This document shows positions 36,365-44,581 of a stretch of 64,000 nt of DNA, one piece after another (the stretch's first letter is position 1; every line of letters starts with the position of its first letter). The DNA is from Flavobacterium sp. N3904 (lineage in GTDB: Bacteria > Bacteroidota > Bacteroidia > Flavobacteriales > Flavobacteriaceae). Below the pieces are notes generated by a model. It was not told the origin of the DNA. It worked only from the letters and a program-made list of their open reading frames with translations, and made no database searches. The position numbers and the translations under genes are program-made. The stretch spans positions 1,777,501 to 1,841,500 of the forward strand of contig NZ_CP110009.1 in the NCBI RefSeq assembly GCF_025947305.1, given 5' to 3'.

Positions 36365-37231
36365 ATGAATATAAAAATAGTTTTAAAGAGATACATTTAT
36401 TTATCGTTCGCTTTTGCAACTTTAAGTTTTTTATTGGGCTGCGAATCTGATATTGTTGATAATGGACTTTCAGATCCTAACGTTGATCCCGCATTTACAA
36501 TCACACCTGTTGAAGGTTCTGCAAATAAATTTATATTAACTGCACAACCAGTTGATGTATTGGGTTCAAAATGGGATTTAGGTGATGGAGGAGGAATGTT
36601 TATAGGCAAAATGACACAACCTATTTTTCTTCCGGATGCAGGAACTTATACAATTACACATGGAGCCATAGGACGAGGTGGTATAGTAAATACAAGTTCT
36701 CAAGATATTGTTGTCGCAACACCAGATCCTATTGCAGGTAATATTCTTAAAGGGGGCAAACTAGTTGATGCTGCAGCTTGGGCGCAATGGACAGTTACAA
36801 ATCCAACATCAAATGCTAGTCTTGTTTTCGCAGCAGGTTCAGTTACTCTAACGGCTACAGGTTGGGCTGGAAATGGAATATATCAAGCAGTTAACGTTGT
36901 TGCTGGAAAAAAATATGTAATTGATATGGTTACTTCTTCTACAACAGGTTGCAGCGAAACATGGTTAGAAGTGTATTGTGGCTATTCTGTTCCAGTAACA
37001 GGAACAGATTATTCTGACGGAGGAAAATTGAGAGCCTTAAGTACTTGGGATGGTTGTGCAACAGCTCCTTTTGCAGGTAAAATATCTGTTGTTGGTTGCA
37101 AACCAGAAAATAATCTTGGAATATTCACAGCTACAAAAACCGGTGTTGCTTACTTAGTAATACGTGGTGGTGGTAACGATATGAAAGCTGGTATCAAAAT
37201 TCAGAATATCGAAATGAGATTATCACTGTAA
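36365..37231 (+). CDS. surface glycan-binding lipoprotein (PKD-like plus CBM4-like region)
   Basis: A 288-residue lipoprotein with lipobox Cys at residue 26 (FLLGCES). Residues about 40-120 look like a PKD-type Ig domain (SKWDLGDGG is the diagnostic turn). Residues about 125-288 look like a CBM4-type beta-sandwich (GNILKGGKLVDAAAWAQW start, then KYVIDMVTS and WLEVYCGY). In position (third after susC and susD) it corresponds to SusE or a surface glycan-binding protein. It has no catalytic motif. The CBM family assignment comes from pattern only. Confidence 0.75.
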   Translation: MNIKIVLKRYIYLSFAFATLSFLLGCESDIVDNGLSDPNVDPAFTITPVEGSANKFILTAQPVDVLGSKWDLGDGGGMFIGKMTQPIFLPDAGTYTITHGAIGRGGIVNTSSQDIVVATPDPIAGNILKGGKLVDAAAWAQWTVTNPTSNASLVFAAGSVTLTATGWAGNGIYQAVNVVAGKKYVIDMVTSSTTGCSETWLEVYCGYSVPVTGTDYSDGGKLRALSTWDGCATAPFAGKISVVGCKPENNLGIFTATKTGVAYLVIRGGGNDMKAGIKIQNIEMRLSL

Positions 37232-37298
37232 TACAAAAATTCACATTAGTTTAATGCGATAACAATAAGTTAAGTTTAAGTTAGGTTTGAGTTGGTAG

Positions 37299-37333
37299 AA
37301 TGGCCCATTCTCTTTGATTATGGGCCATTTTTA
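37299..37333 (+). terminator. hairpin terminator or attenuator after the SusC-SusD-SGBP genes
   Basis: A perfect 10-bp stem (AATGGCCCAT with ATGGGCCATT), a 12-base loop and TTTT. The next gene begins 14 bases later, so the hairpin probably lowers, rather than stops, transcription into the enzyme genes. Confidence 0.75.
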
Positions 37334-37346
37334 ATAAAATGACACT

Positions 37347-38435
37347 ATGAATTTGTATAAAAAAATGATAATGAAAAAACATCTTTCTAGAATTAGTTTA
37401 ATTATTGGTATGAATTGCTTTCTGTTTCTTTCTTGCAGTAGTTCAAATTCAGAAGAAGCAGTAACAACAAAAGTACCAAGTAATCTCGTGGTTACTTCTG
37501 CAATTGTTGGGGCAACAGCCCAAGATCCAGCAGGTGATGGAAGCGGGACAGTAAATTTTAAAATATCGGCAACAAATGCAACATCTTATAAAATAGTACT
37601 TGGAAACGGGGAGACAAAAGAACTCACAAATGGAAGCTTTACATATACTTATACTACATCGGGTTCAAATACTTATGTGTTGTACGTGTCTGCCTATAAT
37701 GCTGATAAATTTGTAAGTACATCTCTGTCTATAACTGTTTTAGTTAAGCCCAAATTAGTTTGGTCTGACGAATTTAATACCGATGGTGCTCCAGATGCAT
37801 CCAAATGGACTTTTCAAATTTGGGATCCGGGACATGTTAACAGCGAACTTCAATCATATACCAATCGTCCGGAAAATACAATTGTACAAGGGGGAGTTTT
37901 GAAAATAAAAGCCATCAGAGAAACTTATGGAAAAGGAGAATTCACCTCTGGAAGGTTGGAATCCAATGGAAAATTTGATTTTACTTATGGCAAAGTTGTG
38001 ATTAGAGCAAAAATACCTACTGGAGTTGGGACCTGGCCCGCTGTCTGGATGCTGGGAAGCAATATTGGCAGTGTAGGTTGGCCTGCATGTGGTGAGGTAG
38101 ATATTTTAGAATCTGTCGGAAAAGAGCCGAATATCAATCATTCATCATTGCACTCACCGGGGCGTTCAGGAAACACTCCTGATACAGGTATCATAAATGT
38201 GCCTAATGACAATACCGAATTTCATATTTATACTGCAGATTGGACAGCAAGTTATATAAAGTTTTATGTGGATGACAAGTTATTTTACACTTTTGCAAAT
38301 AACTCGTCCTTCCCTTTCAATAAAAACTTTTACTTGATTATAAATTTAGCAATGGGAGGTTCTTGGGGAGGTTCTGTAGATCCAAATTTTACTTCCTCTA
38401 CGTTGGAGGTCGATTATATAAGAGTGTATAATTAA
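37347..38435 (+). CDS. GH16 family endo-beta-glucanase, lipoprotein (laminarinase-like)
   Basis: A 362-residue secreted lipoprotein with lipobox Cys at residue 30 (LFLSCSSS). A start at the ATG at 37371 (residue 9) gives a more usual signal length. A PKD/Ig-like domain (about 45-133) is followed by the GH16 domain (136-362). The catalytic motif is E-V-D-I-L-E, with E250 as nucleophile, D252 and E255 as acid/base; the E-x-D-x-x-E form is that of beta-1,3(4)-glucanases such as laminarinase. It cuts glucan internally at the cell surface to feed SusC/SusD. Confidence 0.93.
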   Translation: MNLYKKMIMKKHLSRISLIIGMNCFLFLSCSSSNSEEAVTTKVPSNLVVTSAIVGATAQDPAGDGSGTVNFKISATNATSYKIVLGNGETKELTNGSFTYTYTTSGSNTYVLYVSAYNADKFVSTSLSITVLVKPKLVWSDEFNTDGAPDASKWTFQIWDPGHVNSELQSYTNRPENTIVQGGVLKIKAIRETYGKGEFTSGRLESNGKFDFTYGKVVIRAKIPTGVGTWPAVWMLGSNIGSVGWPACGEVDILESVGKEPNINHSSLHSPGRSGNTPDTGIINVPNDNTEFHIYTADWTASYIKFYVDDKLFYTFANNSSFPFNKNFYLIINLAMGGSWGGSVDPNFTSSTLEVDYIRVYN

Positions 38436-38526
38436 GAAGATGGTTTTTGTTTTTTAGAATTGTAAATGATTTATTTAGTGAATATTACGTAAGTTTATGG
38501 ATGTTAAGTCTTAAACAATTGAAAAA

Positions 38527-39369
38527 ATGAGTGCTAAAAAATTTGCTTATATAGTTTGTTTTTGTGCAGTGAGTCTGTTTTCAAACGCTCAGACTCTAAA
38601 AATAATGACGTATAATATTCGTCTTGATGTTGCCTCAGATGGGGAGAATGATTGGACGCACCGAAAAGATTTTTTTAATGCACAGATTCAATTTTATGAG
38701 CCCGATATTTTTGGAGTTCAAGAAGCAAAACCCAATCAGGTATTGGATATAGCAACCGCACTTCCAAAATACAATTATGTAGGAATAGGAAGAGATGGAA
38801 TAGGAAAAGGAGAATCTTCGAATATTTTTTATATCAAAGAAAAATTCAAAGTGATAGAATCCAATACCTTTTGGCTGTCAGCAACACCAGATACCATTTC
38901 GATGGGCTGGGATGCCGCTTGCAACAGGGTTTGTACGTATGCTCTTTTAAAAAACAAACAAAGCAATAAGTTAATTTGGGTTTTTAATACACACTTGGAT
39001 CATATTGGGGAACAAGCCAGAACCAAAGGATTGGAGCTGATTCTTTCAAGAATAGAAAAATTAAACAACAAAAAATATCCTGTCATTTTGATGGGTGACT
39101 TTAATTCAGAACCCGAAACCGATCGGATAATCGCATTAAAAAACAGAATGAATGATGCCAAAACGATTTCAAAAGAAAAACCTTTTGGGCCTTATGGAAC
39201 TTTTAATAATTTTAAATACAACGAAGCAACAACACTATTGATCGATTACATTTTTTTATCGAAAAGCAACCACATTACAGTCAATAAATATGCTGTTTTA
39301 TCGGATGCTAGAGATTTAAAATATCCCTCGGATCATTTTCCTGTTTTTGTAGAAATTAATTACCAATAA
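38527..39369 (+). CDS. secreted endonuclease/exonuclease/phosphatase-fold protein
   Basis: A 280-residue protein with a signal peptide (about 1-21) and a complete EEP catalytic set: MTYNIR start, E66 in GVQEAKP, H156 and D158 in NTHLDH, D191 and N193 in MGDFNSEPE, and S268-D269-H270 near the C-terminus. The fold hydrolyses phosphodiester or phosphomonoester bonds with Mg. Its place between GH16 and GH30 genes (3 nt before the first GH30) means it is cotranscribed with glucan enzymes. It could act on a phosphorylated glycan or lipid, or on nucleic acid; the sequence does not decide. Confidence 0.88.
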   Translation: MSAKKFAYIVCFCAVSLFSNAQTLKIMTYNIRLDVASDGENDWTHRKDFFNAQIQFYEPDIFGVQEAKPNQVLDIATALPKYNYVGIGRDGIGKGESSNIFYIKEKFKVIESNTFWLSATPDTISMGWDAACNRVCTYALLKNKQSNKLIWVFNTHLDHIGEQARTKGLELILSRIEKLNNKKYPVILMGDFNSEPETDRIIALKNRMNDAKTISKEKPFGPYGTFNNFKYNEATTLLIDYIFLSKSNHITVNKYAVLSDARDLKYPSDHFPVFVEINYQ

Positions 39370-39372
39370 AAA

Positions 39373-40830
39373 ATGAAAAATATTCATCAATTGACAAAGC
39401 TATTTTTTGTAATAGCGCTTTCCGCGATGCACATTAGTTGTTCATCCTCTAATGATGTAGTTGATCCACCAACTCCGACGCCCGTACCTCCAGTAGTAAA
39501 AAATGAAGTTGATTTTTGGTTGACCAAAGGAGATCAGACAGCTCTTTTACAAAAACAGACCGGGATTCTGGCCTTTGGAAGCGCTGTGAATAATTACCTA
39601 AACATCGAAGTTGACGATGTTCAAACGTTTCAAACTGTTGATGGTTTTGGGTTTACCTTAACCGGAGGAAGCGCCCAAGTGATTAACCAGTTGACTGCTC
39701 AAAAAAAGAAAGACTTATTACAAGAATTATTTGGTTCTGGAGATAATGCAATAGGGTTGAGTTACCTAAGAATTAGTATAGGAGCATCTGATTTGAATGC
39801 AACTCCGTTTACGTATGATGATATGCCGGCTGGGCAAACAGATGTTAGTTTAACTAATTTTAGTTTGGCTCCGGATATGACCGATGTGATACCGTTACTA
39901 AAAGAAATTCTGGCTATTAATCCCAATATTAAAATATTAGGGTCCCCTTGGTCGGCACCACTTTGGATGAAAGACAACAATAATTTTATGGGTGGTAGTC
40001 TGCAACCGCAATATTATGAAGCCTATGCACAATATTTTGTAAAATTTATTCAAAAAATGAAAGCAGAAGGAATTGTAATTGATGCTATTACTCCACAAAA
40101 TGAACCATTGCATGGAGGTAATAATCCAAGTATGGTCATGACTGCTTTGCAACAGGCCGATTTTATAAAAAATAATTTAGGTCCTGCATTTCAATCCGCT
40201 AGTATTACGACCAAAATCATTACCTACGATCATAATTGTGATAACCCCCAATACCCCATTACGATCCTAAAAGATGCAGCTGCGTATCCGTTTGTAAATG
40301 GTTCGGCATTTCATTTGTATGGTGGTGATATTAGCGCATTGTCTACCGTTCATAATGCTTTTCCAAACAAAGATGTTTATTTCACCGAACAATATACTTC
40401 TTCGACAGGGGCATTTGACGGGGATTTAAAATGGCAGGTAAAAAATGTAATTATAGGATCAATGCGCAATTGGAGTAAAAATGCACTGCAATGGAATCTA
40501 GCCAATAATGGATCCTTTGAGCCTCATACTCAAGGAGGATGCAATACTTGTAAAGGAGCTATAACAGTTAATAGCAGTGACAGTTTTGCGAGAAATGTTG
40601 GGTACTATATTACTGCTCATGCCTCTAAGTTTGTTCCGGCAGGTTCAGTTAGAATTGCGAGCACCAATAGCGGAAATATATACAATGTCGCTTTTAAAAC
40701 ACCTGCAGGGAAAAAGGTTTTGATAGTTGTAAATGATGGCACTACCGGTGAATTATTCAATATTAAATACAATGGAAAATGGATTACTACTTCTCTAGAT
40801 GCTGGAGCAGTAGGCACCTATACTTGGTAA
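39373..40830 (+). CDS. GH30 family glycosidase, lipoprotein
   Basis: A 485-residue lipoprotein (lipobox Cys at residue 23) with a Pro-rich stalk (about 30-42), then a GH30 (beta/alpha)8 barrel and C-terminal beta-sandwich. The catalytic acid/base is E244 in TPQNEP and the nucleophile E339 in YFTEQ. GH30 members are beta-1,6-glucanases, beta-glucosylceramidases or xylanases; next to GH16, beta-1,6-glucanase is the most likely. It is paired with a second GH30 of exactly the same length but different N-terminus. Confidence 0.92.
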   Translation: MKNIHQLTKLFFVIALSAMHISCSSSNDVVDPPTPTPVPPVVKNEVDFWLTKGDQTALLQKQTGILAFGSAVNNYLNIEVDDVQTFQTVDGFGFTLTGGSAQVINQLTAQKKKDLLQELFGSGDNAIGLSYLRISIGASDLNATPFTYDDMPAGQTDVSLTNFSLAPDMTDVIPLLKEILAINPNIKILGSPWSAPLWMKDNNNFMGGSLQPQYYEAYAQYFVKFIQKMKAEGIVIDAITPQNEPLHGGNNPSMVMTALQQADFIKNNLGPAFQSASITTKIITYDHNCDNPQYPITILKDAAAYPFVNGSAFHLYGGDISALSTVHNAFPNKDVYFTEQYTSSTGAFDGDLKWQVKNVIIGSMRNWSKNALQWNLANNGSFEPHTQGGCNTCKGAITVNSSDSFARNVGYYITAHASKFVPAGSVRIASTNSGNIYNVAFKTPAGKKVLIVVNDGTTGELFNIKYNGKWITTSLDAGAVGTYTW

Positions 40831-40876
40831 ATAGTCGCCACCAAAAAATTATAAAAAAACAACCACACTATAGATT

Positions 40877-42334
40877 ATGAAAAAAATAACCACCACAGCA
40901 TTAATACTAGCCACCTTTTTTGTTTTTGCACAGCAAAAAAATAAATCACAAGCCCACTCTTTTTCTACAAAAGGCAAAACGGTTGCGGTGTATACTACGG
41001 CAGAAAGCACTAATTTGAGATTGTCAAAAACCGATAATCTTACTTTTTCTGAACTGGCACAACCCAACGAAAGACAAATTTGTGTGTTTGTAAATCCAGA
41101 TAAAAAGTTTCAATCCTTTCTGGGAATTGGAGGGGCAATAACAGATGCTAGTGCCGAAGTTTTTGCCAAATTGTCGAATGAAAAACAACAAGAATTGCTG
41201 GATGCCTATTACAACACGGAAAAAGGAATTGGCTATACTTTGATGCGTACCACAATTCACAGTTCCGATTTTAGTTCTGCGAGTTATACCTATATAGATG
41301 AAGGGGATGCCGCTTTGAAAACCTTCACCATTGAGCACGACAGGAAATTTAAAATTCCTTTGATAAAGAAAGCCACAGTAGCTGCTGGCGGAAAAATAAC
41401 ACTTTTTGCCAGTCCGTGGAGTCCTCCTGCTTTCATGAAAAGTAACAAAGACATGCTGAAAGGCGGAACATTATTGCCTGAATTTTTCCAACCTTGGGCA
41501 ACGTATTACACCAAGTTTGTAAAAGCATACGAGAAAGAGGGTATTCCGATTTGGGGAATTAGTGTAGAGAATGAACCCATGGCGGTACAAACCTGGGAAT
41601 CTTGTGTCTATACTGCCGAAGCAGAAAGAGATTTCTTGAAAAATTATCTTGGACCCACGATGAAAAAAGAAGGACTGGGCGATAAAAAAATTATTGTTTG
41701 GGATCACAACCGTGATTTGATGTTGCAAAGAGCCAATGTTATTTTCTCTGATCCCGAAGCATCAAAGTATGCTTGGGGAATGGGATTCCATTGGTATGAA
41801 ACTTGGGCTGGTGGTAACCCAATGTTTGAGAATGTAGCCAGAGTTCACGAAGCTTATCCGGATAAAAACTTGATGTTTACCGAAGGATGTATAGAAAAAT
41901 TTGATGCCAAAAATTATCAATTGTGGACTAATGGTGAACGTTATGGAACTTCAATGATAAATGATTTTAATAACGGAACTGTGGGTTGGACGGACTGGAA
42001 TATCCTTCTGGATGAAAATGGCGGACCAAATCATGTGGGTAATTTTTGTTTTGCTCCGGTTCATGCCGATACCAAAACTGGCGAATTAATTTATACTCCT
42101 TCGTATTATTATATTGGACATTTTTCAAAATTTATTCGTCCCGAAGCCAAAAGAGTAAGTACTGCCGTGAGCAGAAGCAGTTTGTTGAGTACTTCATTTT
42201 TGAATAAAGACGGGAAAATGGTAACTGTTGTGATGAACCAAAGTGAGGCTACCGTAATTTATAATTTATGTGTTGGAACCCAAGCAACCCAAATTACTAT
42301 TTTGCCTAATGCAATTCAGACTTTGGTGTATTAA
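40877..42334 (+). CDS. GH30 family glycosidase, secreted (Sec signal type I)
   Basis: A 485-residue enzyme with a signal peptide ending near residue 18 (FFVFAQQ), not a lipobox, so it is probably periplasmic or released. The acid/base is E233 in VENEP and the nucleophile E336 in MFTEG. WGISVENEPMAVQTWESC is typical of the GH30 group that includes beta-1,6-glucanase and glucocerebrosidase-like enzymes. It lies 46 nt after the first GH30; the two differ enough in active-site loops (NEPLHGGNN against NEPMAVQTWE) to suggest different cut sites or chain lengths. Confidence 0.93.
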   Translation: MKKITTTALILATFFVFAQQKNKSQAHSFSTKGKTVAVYTTAESTNLRLSKTDNLTFSELAQPNERQICVFVNPDKKFQSFLGIGGAITDASAEVFAKLSNEKQQELLDAYYNTEKGIGYTLMRTTIHSSDFSSASYTYIDEGDAALKTFTIEHDRKFKIPLIKKATVAAGGKITLFASPWSPPAFMKSNKDMLKGGTLLPEFFQPWATYYTKFVKAYEKEGIPIWGISVENEPMAVQTWESCVYTAEAERDFLKNYLGPTMKKEGLGDKKIIVWDHNRDLMLQRANVIFSDPEASKYAWGMGFHWYETWAGGNPMFENVARVHEAYPDKNLMFTEGCIEKFDAKNYQLWTNGERYGTSMINDFNNGTVGWTDWNILLDENGGPNHVGNFCFAPVHADTKTGELIYTPSYYYIGHFSKFIRPEAKRVSTAVSRSSLLSTSFLNKDGKMVTVVMNQSEATVIYNLCVGTQATQITILPNAIQTLVY

Positions 42335-42554
42335 GTTAAGAGATTGATCTTTTTTCTTATTGATTTAAGTATAAACTGATTACAAAATATAGCCTAAAAG
42401 GTCAATAAGGCCTTTTAGGATTGCTCCTTAAAGATGATTTTATTAACACTAATTATTTTTATTATTGGATCTATTTATGTCTGGTTGAAAAGTGATTTTT
42501 TTTGATATAAACTCTTTTGTATAATCTCTATATAATATTAACTAACCAAAAATC
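42335..42554. other. intergenic region of 220 nt between GH30 and GH5 genes
   Basis: Contains a hairpin at 42393-42419 (CCTAAAAGG with CCTTTTAGG, perfect 9 bp) that lacks a good T-tract, then AT-rich DNA. The gap is the longest inside the enzyme block and may hold an internal promoter, though no clear TAnnTTTG was found. Confidence 0.5.
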
Positions 42555-44480
42555 ATGAAGAACAATAAACCAAAAACCATAAAAAACCAGAAACTTAAAC
42601 TTCTTCAAAGTACTATTTGTACCATGCTTTTATTACTTTGTTTACAAGTAAATTCGCAGAGACTAACCGTTTCAAATACTGGAGCCAAGATACTCAAAGA
42701 CGGAAATCCTATAACTTTGAGAGGTGTAAATTTTGGAAACTGGCTTGTGTGGGAGGGATATATGATGAATATTGAACCAGGTGGTAATGTGAGAGAAAAA
42801 TCACCTACTCAAATAAGAGGATTATTTAAAGATTTATTTGGAAATGATGAAGCGAAAACAGTAAGTTTTGAAAATAATTGGAGAAATTCATATATCACAA
42901 ATTCTGATTTTGTTCAAGCAAAAGCGCTAGGTTATAATGTTGTTAGAATCCCTTTTGCATACAATATGTTTTGGAATCAAAATACAGGTACTCTTACAAA
43001 TGACGGATTCATTTGGTTAGATAAAGCTGTTACTTGGGCCAAAAATAATAATATACACGTAATTCTTTGTTTGCATACAGCCCCAGGCTATCAAAGTACG
43101 AGCTACACTTGCGACAATCCAAATGGAGGAACACCAAACTTTTGGAACAACTGGAATAATGTAAACATAGCAGCGAGTATTTGGAATCATATAGCAAATC
43201 ACTATAAAAATTTTGCTGGTAATGAGTGGATTGCGGGCTATGATTTACTTAATGAACCAGTTTTGGACAATGGAAATGGTCAAAAAAGTAATTTAATGGC
43301 TTCTTATAAAGTAATGACTGCAAGAATTAGAGAGGTCGATTCAAATCATCTCATTTTTGCACAAGGGAATTATTATGGTAGTGATTTTTATGATATGTTA
43401 CAACGATGGGACTCAAATCTAGTATTCGAAAATCATTATTATGGACCACAAGGGCAGTTAGATCCCAATCCTGATTTAAATTTAATAAAAGGACAAGGTG
43501 CAGCATTGAATATTCCTGTATGGACAGGAGAATTCGGAGAGAATACATTGGATTGGATTCGTGATGCTAGGATAGATTATGATGCTGCCAACGTTGGATG
43601 GGCATTTTGGGCTTGGAAAAGACAATACACAGATCGATCTATTTACTCCTTTCCAGGTACCCCAAAATGGGATGCGCTTTGTAATTATGTGAAATTTGGA
43701 AGTGCCAAACCTAGTATAGCTGATGCTGTAACGGCAACTAATGAAATTTGTAATAAATCTTTATTATCCAATTGTAATTTGGTAAGCACATTACAAGACA
43801 GGCTAAGACCTATTGCTCCTATTGGCAGCGTAATATCACTCCAGAATAGCGGTAAATATGTTTCATCAAACAATAGTGTTGGAGTGGTAACTGCAGATAG
43901 AAGTACAGCTCAAGGTTGGGAAAAATTCACAGTTGTTAATGCAGGAGACAATAAAATTGCACTAAGAGACAGTAATGGAAAATATATGAATTCGCAAAAC
44001 GGAGCTTCACCTGTTACTTCCAATAGTACTGCTGTGAATGGATGGGAGTCATTTGAATGGATTAATATAGGGCAACAAATAGCCTTAAAAGGATTTAATG
44101 GAAAATTTCTTAGTTCGGAAGGAGGTGCAACTTCAGGGATGAATTGTAATAGAGAATCCGTGTCTGGTTGGGAATCTTTTAATTACGCTTCAACTACTGC
44201 AAAATTATCAGTTGAAAAGAGTCAAATAAAAGAGAATGAGTTTGCCGTTTATCCAAATCCGGTTTCTGATAAATTGAATTTTATTGTCCCAGAAGGCTTT
44301 ACCAAATACACTGCACAAATTTTTGACCTTACTGGAAAACAATATTCAATCACAACAATAGACTCAAACGAAACAACAAATTCGATAGACACGAACAATT
44401 TATCTGATGGTGTTTATGTTTTACGCTTGGAGAATAACCTCGAAGTTAAATCTTCAATTATTATAAAAAGGAATAATTAA
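42555..44480 (+). CDS. GH5 family glycosidase with beta-trefoil and type IX sorting domain
   Basis: A 641-residue multidomain enzyme. Signal peptide to about residue 35. GH5 barrel about 38-385, with acid/base E234 in LLNEP and nucleophile E326 in WTGEFGE; the early RGVNFGNWLVWEGYM is like exo-beta-1,3-glucanase-type GH5. Residues about 422-545 form three repeats ending in GWExF, a fascin-like beta-trefoil likely to bind carbohydrate. The C-terminus (about 563-641, FAVYPNPVSDKLNF onwards) is a type IX sorting domain, so the product should be carried to the surface by PorV/PorU. Confidence 0.92.
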   Translation: MKNNKPKTIKNQKLKLLQSTICTMLLLLCLQVNSQRLTVSNTGAKILKDGNPITLRGVNFGNWLVWEGYMMNIEPGGNVREKSPTQIRGLFKDLFGNDEAKTVSFENNWRNSYITNSDFVQAKALGYNVVRIPFAYNMFWNQNTGTLTNDGFIWLDKAVTWAKNNNIHVILCLHTAPGYQSTSYTCDNPNGGTPNFWNNWNNVNIAASIWNHIANHYKNFAGNEWIAGYDLLNEPVLDNGNGQKSNLMASYKVMTARIREVDSNHLIFAQGNYYGSDFYDMLQRWDSNLVFENHYYGPQGQLDPNPDLNLIKGQGAALNIPVWTGEFGENTLDWIRDARIDYDAANVGWAFWAWKRQYTDRSIYSFPGTPKWDALCNYVKFGSAKPSIADAVTATNEICNKSLLSNCNLVSTLQDRLRPIAPIGSVISLQNSGKYVSSNNSVGVVTADRSTAQGWEKFTVVNAGDNKIALRDSNGKYMNSQNGASPVTSNSTAVNGWESFEWINIGQQIALKGFNGKFLSSEGGATSGMNCNRESVSGWESFNYASTTAKLSVEKSQIKENEFAVYPNPVSDKLNFIVPEGFTKYTAQIFDLTGKQYSITTIDSNETTNSIDTNNLSDGVYVLRLENNLEVKSSIIIKRNN

Positions 44481-44508
44481 TAAACAAATATTAGAATAGC
44501 AATTTTCA

Positions 44509-44525
44509 TTCTTTTTCAAAAAGAA
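44509..44525. repeat. 17-base palindrome between the two GH5 genes
   Basis: TTCTTTTT-C-AAAAAGAA, perfect around one central base. It may be a weak transcript hairpin or simply an AT-rich coincidence. Confidence 0.3.
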
Positions 44526-44581
44526 ATAATGTTATTATCTTATAAGTAAAACAACTAATTATAAAAATTAAATTTTTTTTC

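Noticed and set aside
42393..42419. Terminator between GH30 and GH5
   Set aside because: The 9-bp stem is perfect but is followed by GATTGCTCC and not a T-tract, so it was listed only as a hairpin in the gap.
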